DNA from: Veillonella sp. AM51-8BH
GTDB taxonomy: Bacteria; Bacillota; Negativicutes; Veillonellales; Veillonellaceae
Direction: 5' to 3'
Assembly (NCBI RefSeq): GCF_003463825.1
Contig: NZ_QSDY01000014.1
Location: 1 to 35,343 of the forward strand
DNA length: 35,343 nt
In this document: positions 16,159 through 23,425 of the stretch, piece after piece
How the letters are laid out: every line of letters begins with the position of its first letter
Numbering within the stretch: the stretch's first letter is position 1
Notes under the pieces: model-generated
Databases searched by the model: none
What the model was told of the DNA's origin: nothing
Seen by the model: the letters and a program-made list of their open reading frames with translations, nothing else
Position numbers and translations under genes: made by a program

Positions 16159-16656
16159 ATGGCATCCGGCAGATCTGAAAAAGAGTTACAAGGGGTAACG
16201 ATGTTAGGTCACAAGACCGATTACCCAACTGATTATGCACCACAGGTATTAGAGGCGTTTGATAACAAGCACCCAGACAACGATTACTTCGTTAAGTTTA
16301 ATTGTCCTGAGTTCACTAGCTTGTGTCCTATGACAGGTCAACCAGACTTTGCCACAATCTATATTTCTTATGTACCACATAAGAAAATGGTTGAGTCCAA
16401 GTCTTTAAAATTGTACCTATTTAGTTTCCGTAACCATGGGGATTTCCATGAAGATTGCATCAATATCATCATGAAAGACCTTATCAAGTTGATGGATCCA
16501 AAGTACATCGAGGTATGGGGCAAGTTTACGCCACGCGGTGGTTTGTCCATCGATCCATACGCAAACTACGGCAAGCCTGGTACAGAGTGGGAAAAGACGG
16601 CAAAAGAGCGCCTTCATTTCCACGACATGCAGCCTGAGCGCGTAGCATACCGTTAA
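16159..16656 (+). CDS. queF: NADPH-dependent 7-cyano-7-deazaguanine reductase QueF
   Basis: QueF reduces preQ0 to preQ1 in queuosine tRNA-modification synthesis, the only known nitrile reduction of its kind in primary metabolism. The 165 residues match the unimodular (Bacillus-type) form. The thioimide-forming cysteine is C56 in [16 protein letters not shown], with the acid-base aspartate at 63. The NADPH/QueF motif [20 protein letters not shown] (79-98) is complete. AGAGG precedes the ATG. No other queuosine gene is in the window. The next gene starts one base after its stop. Confidence 0.97.
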   Translation: MASGRSEKELQGVTMLGHKTDYPTDYAPQVLEAFDNKHPDNDYFVKFNCPEFTSLCPMTGQPDFATIYISYVPHKKMVESKSLKLYLFSFRNHGDFHEDCINIIMKDLIKLMDPKYIEVWGKFTPRGGLSIDPYANYGKPGTEWEKTAKERLHFHDMQPERVAYR

Positions 16657-16657
16657 T

Positions 16658-17518
16658 ATGGTATATGAATATATAACAATGGGCACATCGTTCATAATGT
16701 TTTTTATGATCGGTGTGATCTTGTCTATTCACCCTGCATCCATAATCGTAGGGGAGCATACGCAGTTGTCACATCTCAGCAGATGGACTCGGTGGAATGG
16801 GTATCTTATCTTTATATTGACCCTGTTTCTTGTGGATGTACTCATAACAAATGGTATATATGCTGCATTTTATGATGTTTATGGTAATTTATCGTCTTTG
16901 AGTGAGCTAACATTTGATCCGATGGCTCTATTCTTTAGTGAAAGCTTCCAAATAGGCGTTGTTTTCGTCTTTGTTTTAGTATTGTTACAAGTGTTAGGCC
17001 TCGTCGATTTAGCGCATGGTGAAAGGAATTTATCATTTCACTATGACCAACTACATCAAGGCAAAGAACAACCGTCTTGGATGGAACGGTACATGGCACA
17101 TACAAAGGGCACGTTGGGTTCAGGTATGGTTGGTCTGCTTTATATGTTGCGGATGACCATGAGAACTATGTGGCCTTATATTATATGTCTTATATGGTTC
17201 AAGCTTATAGCTATACTCGCTAATGTGCTACTTTCACCAGTCATCAATCGTTTAATGCATGTTGAACCGATGACATCAACGCATATCATACTAGATCCTT
17301 ATGTAGCGATATATGTGATAGCAGGATTTTTGTGGGGCTATGTAGCGCTACACTATGACATAGACAAAGCGTATAATGTAGCGAATAGCACTGTTATAGC
17401 CATCATTCCGCGGCTTACCATTATACTAGGGGTAGCCATCTTTATTGGGCTTGCGTTAGCTATCATTATGGTGCCTGTTACCTGGGGTGTGGTGGTAGAT
17501 ACACTGACAAATTTATAA
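16658..17518 (+). CDS. Polytopic membrane protein, unknown function
   Basis: This gene begins one base after the queF stop, so it is probably translationally coupled to queF; no independent ribosome binding site is obvious. The 286 residues contain about six hydrophobic segments (roughly 7-25, 48-70, 95-117, 168-192, 215-232, 248-275), with a charged cytoplasmic-type loop near 118-155 (HGERNLSFHYDQ). No catalytic or transport motif was recognised. Linkage to queF suggests, but does not show, a role in uptake or metabolism of queuosine precursors. It does not look like the YhhQ/QueT/QrtT transporters I know, though that was judged by eye only. Confidence 0.75.
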   Translation: MVYEYITMGTSFIMFFMIGVILSIHPASIIVGEHTQLSHLSRWTRWNGYLIFILTLFLVDVLITNGIYAAFYDVYGNLSSLSELTFDPMALFFSESFQIGVVFVFVLVLLQVLGLVDLAHGERNLSFHYDQLHQGKEQPSWMERYMAHTKGTLGSGMVGLLYMLRMTMRTMWPYIICLIWFKLIAILANVLLSPVINRLMHVEPMTSTHIILDPYVAIYVIAGFLWGYVALHYDIDKAYNVANSTVIAIIPRLTIILGVAIFIGLALAIIMVPVTWGVVVDTLTNL

Positions 17519-17572
17519 ATAAACCTAGTTATTTCCTATATTTTTAGGGTTTTAAAAGCGGTTCTCATTCTC

Positions 17573-17602
17573 TTGACAATGCATAGATGCAGGTGATAGA
17601 GT
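17573..17602 (+). promoter_or_regulatory. Probable cysK promoter
   Basis: TTGACA (17573-17578) with a weak TAGAGT (17597-17602) at 18-nt spacing lies about 130 nt before cysK. The leader begins with a 7-bp hairpin, GTGTATT (17607-17613) with AATACAC (17620-17626). Confidence 0.5.
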
Positions 17603-17671
17603 ATGAGTGTATTTATGGGAATACACAAATGGTTATATCCAGTGTATAGAGAATAACAAGGTGAAAATCAT

Positions 17672-17705
17672 ATCGTCCTTGGGATGTTCCTGAGGACGAT
17701 TTTTA
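17672..17705 (+). terminator. Terminator-like hairpin in the cysK leader
   Basis: ATCGTCCT (17672-17679) pairs with AGGACGAT (17693-17700) and is followed by TTTTAT; a smaller GGA/TCC stem can form in the loop. It ends about 14 nt before the cysK ribosome binding site, so transcripts from the TTGACA promoter must pass it. This suggests attenuation or a short leader RNA. No S-box or T-box consensus was seen. Confidence 0.55.
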
Positions 17706-17731
17706 TCATCTATCGCCAAAAGGAGGATCAG

Positions 17732-18646
17732 ATGAGCATAGTCACAAATCAAACAACTAAATTGATTGGTAAAACTCCGGTATATCAATTACCAAATACC
17801 AATATCTATGTAAAACTTGAAAAATATAATGTAGGCGGTTCTGTGAAAGACCGTGCAGTACTTGGCATGTTGCAAGATGCTAAAGAAAAAGGACGCCTTC
17901 ACGAAGATAGCATTATCGTAGAGGCTACAAGCGGTAATACAGGCATTGCTCTTGCCATGGTGGGCGCCATCTTGCATATTAAAACTGTAATTATTATGCC
18001 TGAAAGCATGAGTAAAGAACGCCGTGAGCTCATTAAGGCCTATGGTGCGCAGCTCATCTTAACACCGAAAGAAACGGGTATGAGAGGTGCTCTTGAACGA
18101 GCTAATGAAATTTTAGATAAATATCCAAATGCTTTCACATTGGGCCAATTCGTAAACCCTGCAAACCCAGATATGCATTATCGTACAACTGGTGCCGAAA
18201 TCGTAGAACAAGTGCCAAATGTAGATGTATTCATAGCGGGTATCGGTACTGGCGGCACTTTCACAGGCGTTGCAAAACGTTTGAAAGAACATAATCCTAA
18301 CTTAAAGGCCATTGCAGTAGAGCCAACAGGTTCTCCAGCCATTACGGAAGGCAAGGGCGGTCCTCACAAAATTCAAGGCATTGGGGCAGGCTTTATTCCT
18401 GAAAACTTTGATCAAAGCTTGATGGACGGCGTACAAACTGTAAGCGATGAAGAGGCTTTCAGTGAAGTGCAAACCTTTATGCGTGAAAGCGGTGTTTCTA
18501 TTGGCCTTTCCTCAGGGGCGGCTATCGTTGCGGCAAAGCGTATTGCTCGTGAAGAGCCAAAGGCTAATATTGTGGTGATTGCGCCAGATGGGGTAGAAAA
18601 ATATTTATCCCTCTTGGACTTCGCCAATAATGAATATGTAAAATAA
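17732..18646 (+). CDS. cysK: Cysteine synthase (O-acetylserine sulfhydrylase)
   Basis: This PLP enzyme makes L-cysteine from O-acetylserine and sulfide. ATG 17732 has AAGGAGGA upstream; the in-frame start at 17684 lies inside the leader hairpin and is rejected. The 304 residues carry the PLP lysine K39 in GGSVKDR, the substrate loop SGNTG (67-71), the phosphate loop GTGGTFTG, and GIGAGFIP. The length fits CysK rather than the longer CBS. cysE follows 102 nt later, so substrate and product steps are adjacent. Confidence 0.95.
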   Translation: MSIVTNQTTKLIGKTPVYQLPNTNIYVKLEKYNVGGSVKDRAVLGMLQDAKEKGRLHEDSIIVEATSGNTGIALAMVGAILHIKTVIIMPESMSKERRELIKAYGAQLILTPKETGMRGALERANEILDKYPNAFTLGQFVNPANPDMHYRTTGAEIVEQVPNVDVFIAGIGTGGTFTGVAKRLKEHNPNLKAIAVEPTGSPAITEGKGGPHKIQGIGAGFIPENFDQSLMDGVQTVSDEEAFSEVQTFMRESGVSIGLSSGAAIVAAKRIAREEPKANIVVIAPDGVEKYLSLLDFANNEYVK

Positions 18647-18748
18647 CAGATTTCGCATAGATAAAGCATCTTATGTATAGGAATACATACCACATATGTT
18701 GTATACTATATATTATATATGAGTAGAGTTATTTGAGATGGAGTCGCT

Positions 18749-19357
18749 ATGATACAAGGTTTACGCGAATTATGGGGCAAAATTCAATATAATATTAAGC
18801 GCGTAATGGATTCTGACCCGGCAGCAACAAATGTGTGGATGGTTATTTGGACATATCCGCATATTACAGCCTTGTTCTGGCATTTCTTTGCGCATCGCCT
18901 TTATAAGGCGGGCTGGCCAACCTTGGCCCGTCGCGTAGCGCTTCATTCTCGTCACGTAACCGGCATTGAAATCCATCCAGGTGCTACCATCGGTCGTGGT
19001 TTATTTATTGACCATGGCATGGGTGTCGTTATCGGTGAAACGGCAATCGTAGGGGATAATGTGACCTTGTTCCACCAAGTGACGTTAGGTGGCATGTCCT
19101 CTAAAAAGGTAAAACGCCATCCGACCATTGAAGACGAAGTGCTCATCGGTACAGGTACGAAAATCTTAGGTGATATTACTATTGGGGCACGCACTAAAAT
19201 TGGTTGTAACCTCGTTATCAAACACGATATCCCTAAAGATATGGTTATCTTTGAAACAGATCCAGAAAATATGTATGTCCGTAAACCTCGTCGTACTAAT
19301 AATGGCCAGGCAGAGGAAAAGAAAATTCCTGATGATTACATAGAATATTACATTTAA
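18749..19357 (+). CDS. cysE: Serine O-acetyltransferase
   Basis: CysE acetylates L-serine with acetyl-CoA, providing the substrate for the adjacent cysK product. The 202-residue protein has a short N-terminal helical domain and a left-handed beta-helix made of hexapeptide repeats (IHPGATIGRGLFIDHGMGVV from about 75, then IGETAIVGDNV and IGTGTKILGDITIGARTKIG). The catalytic D88-H89 pair is in FIDHG and a further conserved histidine is in KRHPTI (about 124). A GGAG precedes the start. The N-terminal domain is shorter than in enterobacterial CysE, as is common in Firmicutes. The cysK-cysE gap has a TATGTAT/ATACATA hairpin (18672-18689) without a T-tract. Confidence 0.95.
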   Translation: MIQGLRELWGKIQYNIKRVMDSDPAATNVWMVIWTYPHITALFWHFFAHRLYKAGWPTLARRVALHSRHVTGIEIHPGATIGRGLFIDHGMGVVIGETAIVGDNVTLFHQVTLGGMSSKKVKRHPTIEDEVLIGTGTKILGDITIGARTKIGCNLVIKHDIPKDMVIFETDPENMYVRKPRRTNNGQAEEKKIPDDYIEYYI

Positions 19358-19395
19358 TGTAGTGTAATAAAACCGCATATAATATAGAAAGATAG

Positions 19396-19435
19396 AACCT
19401 CTAACTATTAGTTGAACTAGTAGTTAGAGGTTTTT
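19396..19435 (+). terminator. cysE terminator
   Basis: AACCTCTAACTA (19396-19407) pairs with TAGTTAGAGGTT (19421-19432), the stem extends inward, and TTT follows. It lies 39 nt after the cysE stop. Confidence 0.9.
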
Positions 19436-19467
19436 GAGTTCATCGAATCCATGTTGAAATAATACGA

Positions 19468-19497
19468 TTGACAATGCCTTATTGGGTATGATATGAT
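19468..19497 (+). promoter_or_regulatory. tRNA-Ser promoter
   Basis: TTGACA (19468-19473) and TATGAT (19492-19497) are 18 nt apart, and the mature tRNA begins 16 nt further on. This is a strong, short-leader promoter typical of tRNA genes. Confidence 0.75.
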
Positions 19498-19512
19498 TAC
19501 CCAGTAAAGCAT

Positions 19513-19603
19513 GGAGGATTACTCAAGAGGCTGAAGAGGACGGTTTGCTAAATCGTTAGGGCGGGTTACCGTCGCTAGGGTTCGAATCCCTAATCCTCCG
19601 CCA
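19513..19603 (+). tRNA. tRNA-Ser (anticodon GCU)
   Basis: A 91-nt class II tRNA folds with acceptor GGAGGAT (19513-19519) and ATCCTCC (19593-19599), discriminator G and an encoded CCA. The anticodon stem is ACGGT/ATCGT (one G-U) with loop TTGCTAA, giving anticodon GCT at 19547-19549, which reads AGC/AGU serine codons. A long variable arm (about 19557-19573), as expected for serine tRNAs, and a TAGGG-TTCGAAT-CCCTA T-arm are present. Confidence 0.97.
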
Positions 19604-19608
19604 TGCTG

Positions 19609-19641
19609 AGACCTCACATCACGCGATGTGAGGTCTTTTTG
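19609..19641 (+). terminator. tRNA-Ser terminator
   Basis: AGACCTCACATC (19609-19620) pairs with GATGTGAGGTCT (19625-19636) around ACGC and is followed by a T-run, five bases after the tRNA CCA. Confidence 0.93.
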
Positions 19642-19743
19642 TTTATTGTGGAATTTACTGGGTATAGACCTAAAGGTGTAAGGGCTCAAGTGAGCTTAAG
19701 GTCTTGTAAATATTGATGTATACAGGTGTGTAAGGTTATAGAG

Positions 19744-19772
19744 TTGACGTATGATAAGGGGTTTCATATAAT
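19744..19772 (+). promoter_or_regulatory. Promoter of the SLH-like protein and metal transporter genes
   Basis: TTGACG (19744-19749) and TATAAT (19767-19772) are exactly 17 nt apart, 34 nt before the start codon. Upstream, AGACCT (19666) with AGGTCT (19699) and an inner GCTC/GAGC stem form an imperfect hairpin without a T-tract. No Mn- or Fe-box was recognised. Confidence 0.75.
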
Positions 19773-19806
19773 AGATTGTATCAAATGTAATTTTAAGGAG
19801 ACTCTT

Positions 19807-20559
19807 ATGAATATAAAATATACACGTCACATACATTTACTTCGTCGCGCTATGGGTATCGGTGCATTATGTCTCGTTGCCTCTGTTGGTTTTGCGCATG
19901 CTGAAAGCATTTCTATTCCAAGCGCACGTCCCATGATAGATGGCATGAGTGCCGATGTAGAGACTGTTAGTAGCTCTAGTAAAGCACAACATCACGTGAG
20001 TACAGGTGTGATTACGCCAAGTGATTGGACGTATACAGCGTTACAAACGCTAATTAAGCACGGTGCTATTACAGATACACATGGTTTTGTCTTTGATGGC
20101 AATACAAGCTATACAAAGGATGAGCTTATGCCTCTTATCGATGAGGTAGTAACTAAACGGGAGCAAATGAACGAAAACGATCGCCAATATGCATTGCGCA
20201 TTTATCAAGAAAATATGCGTGATGTAATGGATTATCGTATCGGTCGCGATAAGAAGGTTACCCGAGAGCGCCGTCAAAAATTAGACGAAAAACGTGCTGA
20301 AAAGGCTAAGAAATCTGGTAAAACATACCAAGTATCTAAATCTCAACAAGAGGCTTTAGATACAGCTAATGATGAAGTGGCAAAACCAGAAGAGCGTGCT
20401 TTAACAGATGAACAAATCAAAGAAAAAATGAAGAAGTTCAAAATTGATGATTCTCGTGTTAAAGTAAATAATAATGTGCGCATCCGTTATACCGGTGGTA
20501 AGGATACAAAATCTAAAACCGATGCTCGCATGCAAACGGAGATGACTTTCACTCTATAA
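19807..20559 (+). CDS. Short SLH/OmpM-like secreted envelope protein
   Basis: ATG 19807 has AAGGAG (19795-19800) upstream. The 250-residue product has a signal peptide ending near FAHA (about 32). It is followed by a segment resembling an SLH domain (about 71-117: PSDWTYTALQTLIKHGAI, then a glycine turn and YTKDELMPLIDEV), a highly charged helical or coiled-coil stretch (about 118-212), and a 30-residue tail with two beta-strand-like pieces (VKVNNNVRIRYTGG and TDARMQTEMTFTL). That order (SLH, coiled coil, first barrel strands) is the plan of OmpM outer-membrane tethering porins of Negativicutes, but the barrel is essentially absent. It may be a peptidoglycan-bound periplasmic protein. Only 19 nt separate it from the transporter gene, so the two form an operon. 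The SLH call is by eye. Confidence 0.65.
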   Translation: MNIKYTRHIHLLRRAMGIGALCLVASVGFAHAESISIPSARPMIDGMSADVETVSSSSKAQHHVSTGVITPSDWTYTALQTLIKHGAITDTHGFVFDGNTSYTKDELMPLIDEVVTKREQMNENDRQYALRIYQENMRDVMDYRIGRDKKVTRERRQKLDEKRAEKAKKSGKTYQVSKSQQEALDTANDEVAKPEERALTDEQIKEKMKKFKIDDSRVKVNNNVRIRYTGGKDTKSKTDARMQTEMTFTL

Positions 20560-20578
20560 CCCTATTTAAGGAGTTATA

Positions 20579-21838
20579 ATGATTGATTTTTTAAAGAAAC
20601 AGCTGTTTACCGTCCATCAAAACGGTAAGCAACAGGTGAGCGAGGTCTTTAAATATATAGGGCCTGGCATCATCGTCACAGTTGGGTTCATCGACCCTGG
20701 CAACTGGGCGGCCAATCTAGCTGCTGGTGCTAGTTATGGTTATGAACTGTTGTGGGTAGTTACGCTATCTACGATTATGCTTATTTTATTGCAACATAAC
20801 GTGGCCCACTTAGGCATTGTACGAGGACAATGTTTATCCGAATGTGCTTATGAATTCTTGCCGCGTTACGTGTCCAGGTTCGTATTGAGTACGGCGGGCA
20901 TTGCAGCGGCAGCAACGGCACTGGCCGAGTTTATCGGCGCAGCCATCGCATTGAAAATGCTATTTGGCATTCCTCTTTTGATAGGCAGTGTTTTGACGGC
21001 AGTTATCTGTACCATTATGCTCATAACAAACTCTTATCGGAAGCTAGAGCGTATCATTGCAGGATTCGTATCCCTCATTGCCTTGGCGTACCTCGTAGAG
21101 GTCAATATGGTCAATGTAGATTGGGCGGCAGCTGGTATAGGTTGGGTAGATCCTAAGGTTCCTAATGAATCGATGCTCGTTATTTTGAGTATCTTAGGGG
21201 CTGTTATTATGCCTCACAATTTGTTCTTGCACTCAGAAATCATTCAAAGTCGCCAGTTCAACACACAAGATCCTTCTGTAATGAAGCGCCAATTGCGTTA
21301 TGAATTTCTAGATACCCTATTATCTATGGGTATTGGCTGGATGATTAACTCTGCCATGATCTTATTGGCGGCGGCAGTGTTCTTTGCTCATGGCATTGAA
21401 GTAACGGAGCTTGAACAGGCTGAGGAGTTGTTACGACCTCTCATTGGACCTGCAGCAGGTACAATCTTTGCTATCGCATTGCTCTTTGCGGGCTTTGCCT
21501 CTTCTGCTACGGCAGGTATGGCAGGGGCGAGTATCTTTGCCGGCATGTTTGGTGAGTCTTACGATATGAAAGACTTCCATACAAGATTAGGTTTGGCGTT
21601 AACCTACATTCCAGCATTGCTGTTGATTGTATTCGTTACTGATTCATTCCAAGCCTTGTTGATCTCTCAAATGTTCTTGAGCTTGCAACTACCTATTACT
21701 ATTTTCTTGCAGCTCTATATGACTAGTAGCCGCAAGGTGATGGGGCAATATGCGAACCATACATATACGAATGTACTATTATGGGGCATTGGTATTGTTG
21801 TTACCGTTATGAATATTTACCTACTCATTGTAGGGTAA
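20579..21838 (+). CDS. mntH: Nramp-family divalent metal transporter (MntH-like)
   Basis: Nramp proteins are proton-coupled Mn2+/Fe2+ importers with a LeuT-like fold. The 419 residues include the TM1 metal site GFIDPGNWAANLAAG (D39, N42) and the TM6 site AVIMPHNLFLHSE (A208, M211), all canonical. The methionine argues for transition-metal selectivity rather than Mg or Al. AAGGAG precedes the start. It is co-transcribed with the upstream short SLH-like protein and ends at a strong terminator. Mn against Fe preference is not decided by the sequence. Confidence 0.93.
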   Translation: MIDFLKKQLFTVHQNGKQQVSEVFKYIGPGIIVTVGFIDPGNWAANLAAGASYGYELLWVVTLSTIMLILLQHNVAHLGIVRGQCLSECAYEFLPRYVSRFVLSTAGIAAAATALAEFIGAAIALKMLFGIPLLIGSVLTAVICTIMLITNSYRKLERIIAGFVSLIALAYLVEVNMVNVDWAAAGIGWVDPKVPNESMLVILSILGAVIMPHNLFLHSEIIQSRQFNTQDPSVMKRQLRYEFLDTLLSMGIGWMINSAMILLAAAVFFAHGIEVTELEQAEELLRPLIGPAAGTIFAIALLFAGFASSATAGMAGASIFAGMFGESYDMKDFHTRLGLALTYIPALLLIVFVTDSFQALLISQMFLSLQLPITIFLQLYMTSSRKVMGQYANHTYTNVLLWGIGIVVTVMNIYLLIVG

Positions 21839-21842
21839 TAGG

Positions 21843-21868
21843 AAAAGACCGCGTTAGCGGTCTTTTTT
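21843..21868 (+). terminator. mntH terminator
   Basis: AAAAGACCGC (21843-21852) pairs with GCGGTCTTTT (21857-21866) around GTTA and is followed by Ts, right after the mntH stop. Confidence 0.94.
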
Positions 21869-21889
21869 GTATAATAGATGTTCAAATTT

Positions 21890-21930
21890 ATAAAGTTACA
21901 TTAATCATAAAGTTACATTAATCATGTAAC
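21890..21930. repeat. 17-bp tandem repeat plus inverted repeat upstream of an unknown gene
   Basis: ATAAAGTTACATTAATC occurs twice back to back (21890-21906, 21907-21923). The second copy is followed by ATGTAAC (21924-21930), complementary to the GTTACAT inside the repeat (21912-21918). Three half-sites with direct and inverted orientation look like a cooperative binding site. The next gene starts 168 nt downstream; no convincing promoter was placed in between. Confidence 0.7.
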
Positions 21931-22097
21931 ATTGTTTTATTAGAATTACTTTGTCATATAACTGGTATAGTTGTTATGTAAAAAGTGTATCCATGAATAA
22001 CCATGTGGGCTATAAAATATGTTACAATTAAAGATAGTATAAATCCTGTAGGGAACATTCCCTCACCAGTGTAATAGATAGAAATTAGGAGGACCTA

Positions 22098-22700
22098 ATG
22101 GCAGAGGAAGTAAAAGTACAAGATGCAATGCAATCTGATTTTAGTGTTGTAGTAGACGACATTGCAGAGGAATTATTAACGCGCCTAAATATGGATGAGG
22201 ATGGCTCTGTTATCGACATGTTCCAAACAGGTTCTTTTGATCCTTGGCAATTATTCGTGTTCTTTGGCGCTTTAGAAAAAGCTCTCGTTGATTTTAGAAC
22301 TGATAAACGCAAGAAAACAGTTATTGTTCACGCCCAACCTGAGGCTCTTATCGGCATTGGTCGCGTGGTAACACCTGTATCTACTATGCTCGAACACGTT
22401 CTAATGTCTCGCTTGAACGACATGAGTGAAGGTCGTTTGGAAACAGGTATGCTTACAGTATCTGCTGGAAGCATCGACTACGAAGGTGTAAATTTAAAAG
22501 GTCGTCACGTTGTTATCGTATGCGATCTTGTAGATGAAGATTCTGATTACCTTAAAGAATGCATTAATTTATGTAAAGAAATGAAAGCTAGCCATGTAGT
22601 GGCTGTGCCTCTTATGTTGTGGAATCCTGAGTTGATCGACAATTTGACAGAGGAAACTATCAAGGCGGAATTATCCCATGAAAATCGTCCTCTCTCCTAG
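22098..22700 (+). CDS. Uncharacterised 200-residue cytoplasmic protein
   Basis: AGGAGG precedes ATG 22098. The protein is acidic and has no signal peptide or membrane segment. Two alternating hydrophobic strand patterns (KTVIVHAQPEALIGIG near 74-89 and HVVIVCDLVDEDSDYLKE near 135-152, followed by ASHVVAVPLML) suggest an alpha/beta Rossmann-like fold. The second resembles a type I phosphoribosyltransferase strand-loop, but the TG that defines that motif is missing. I do not recognise the family. It overlaps the next gene (yaaA) by 23 nt, so the two are translationally linked. Confidence 0.8.
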   Translation: MAEEVKVQDAMQSDFSVVVDDIAEELLTRLNMDEDGSVIDMFQTGSFDPWQLFVFFGALEKALVDFRTDKRKKTVIVHAQPEALIGIGRVVTPVSTMLEHVLMSRLNDMSEGRLETGMLTVSAGSIDYEGVNLKGRHVVIVCDLVDEDSDYLKECINLCKEMKASHVVAVPLMLWNPELIDNLTEETIKAELSHENRPLS

Positions 22701-23421
22701 TAAGACTAAAACGATTACTACTGTTGACAATAATGGGGCAGTACATACTGCGGTTCAAGACGGTCAATTTCAACCGCACATTACGCAAAATCTTGTAAAA
22801 CATGTACAGTCCCTAGATGTGGCGGCCCTTGGTAAGGCTTTGAAACTCAAGGATGATAAGGCGCAGGCTCTCTTTGATTTTTATCAAGATTTTGCGTCTC
22901 ATCCTGTAGGGCTTGCTTGTGAAAGCTACGATGGTATTGCTTTCAAATATTTGAACTGGTCGAATTTGACTGAAGAGGCCAAGGCCTTTGGTGAAAGCCA
23001 TCTTGTTGTAATGTCTGCCTTGTACGGCGTTGTAGAGCCAACAATGGGTGTTAGAGACTATCGTCTCGATATGGTCGATAAGATAGGCATTAACTTATAT
23101 GACACGTGGCGTGAAGCGGTAGATGCCTACTTTCACAAGGAAGATTGGATTCTCAATCTAGCATCTAAAGAATATGCCAAAATGGTAAACCATCCAAAGG
23201 TAGTGACCGTTGAATTTTGGGAGTTACGAGGCGATGCATTTAAACAGATGAGTACGTCCTCAAAAATGAGTCGCGGTGTGATGGCTCACGAATGTTTAAC
23301 TCGACAAGTGAAACATGTGCGGGATTTGCCGCGCGAAGTGAATGGGTTTACCTGTGTCACTGACATAGATTCCATTACTATACCAAGCGAATCGATGACG
23401 GTTCGTTATGAAAGGAAGTGA
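22678..23421 (+). CDS. yaaA: YaaA family protein (DUF328/UPF0246)
   Basis: The 247 residues open MKIVLSPSKTKT, and carry SALYGVVEPTMGVRDYRLDM (about 113-132) and GINLYDTWREAVD, then FKQMSTSSKMSRGVMAHE near the C-terminus. All are signature blocks of YaaA. The Escherichia coli protein limits intracellular iron and protects DNA during peroxide stress. The start lies within the end of the preceding gene, and the following hydE start is about 5 nt after its stop, giving a tight three-gene run. A link between iron handling and the iron-sulfur enzyme HydE is conceivable but inferred. Confidence 0.92.
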   Translation: MKIVLSPSKTKTITTVDNNGAVHTAVQDGQFQPHITQNLVKHVQSLDVAALGKALKLKDDKAQALFDFYQDFASHPVGLACESYDGIAFKYLNWSNLTEEAKAFGESHLVVMSALYGVVEPTMGVRDYRLDMVDKIGINLYDTWREAVDAYFHKEDWILNLASKEYAKMVNHPKVVTVEFWELRGDAFKQMSTSSKMSRGVMAHECLTRQVKHVRDLPREVNGFTCVTDIDSITIPSESMTVRYERK

Positions 23422-23425
23422 TTGT

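Noticed and set aside
17563..17575. Fur-box-like GAGAATGAGAAC on the minus strand near the cysK -35
   Set aside because: Only two loose hexamer matches and no palindrome; too weak to call.
17603..17656. Possible 17-codon leader peptide before cysK
   Set aside because: It has AGGTG upstream, but it starts directly at the likely -10 box, so the promoter-derived RNA would not include its ribosome site. It contains no cysteine codons, as an attenuator peptide would.
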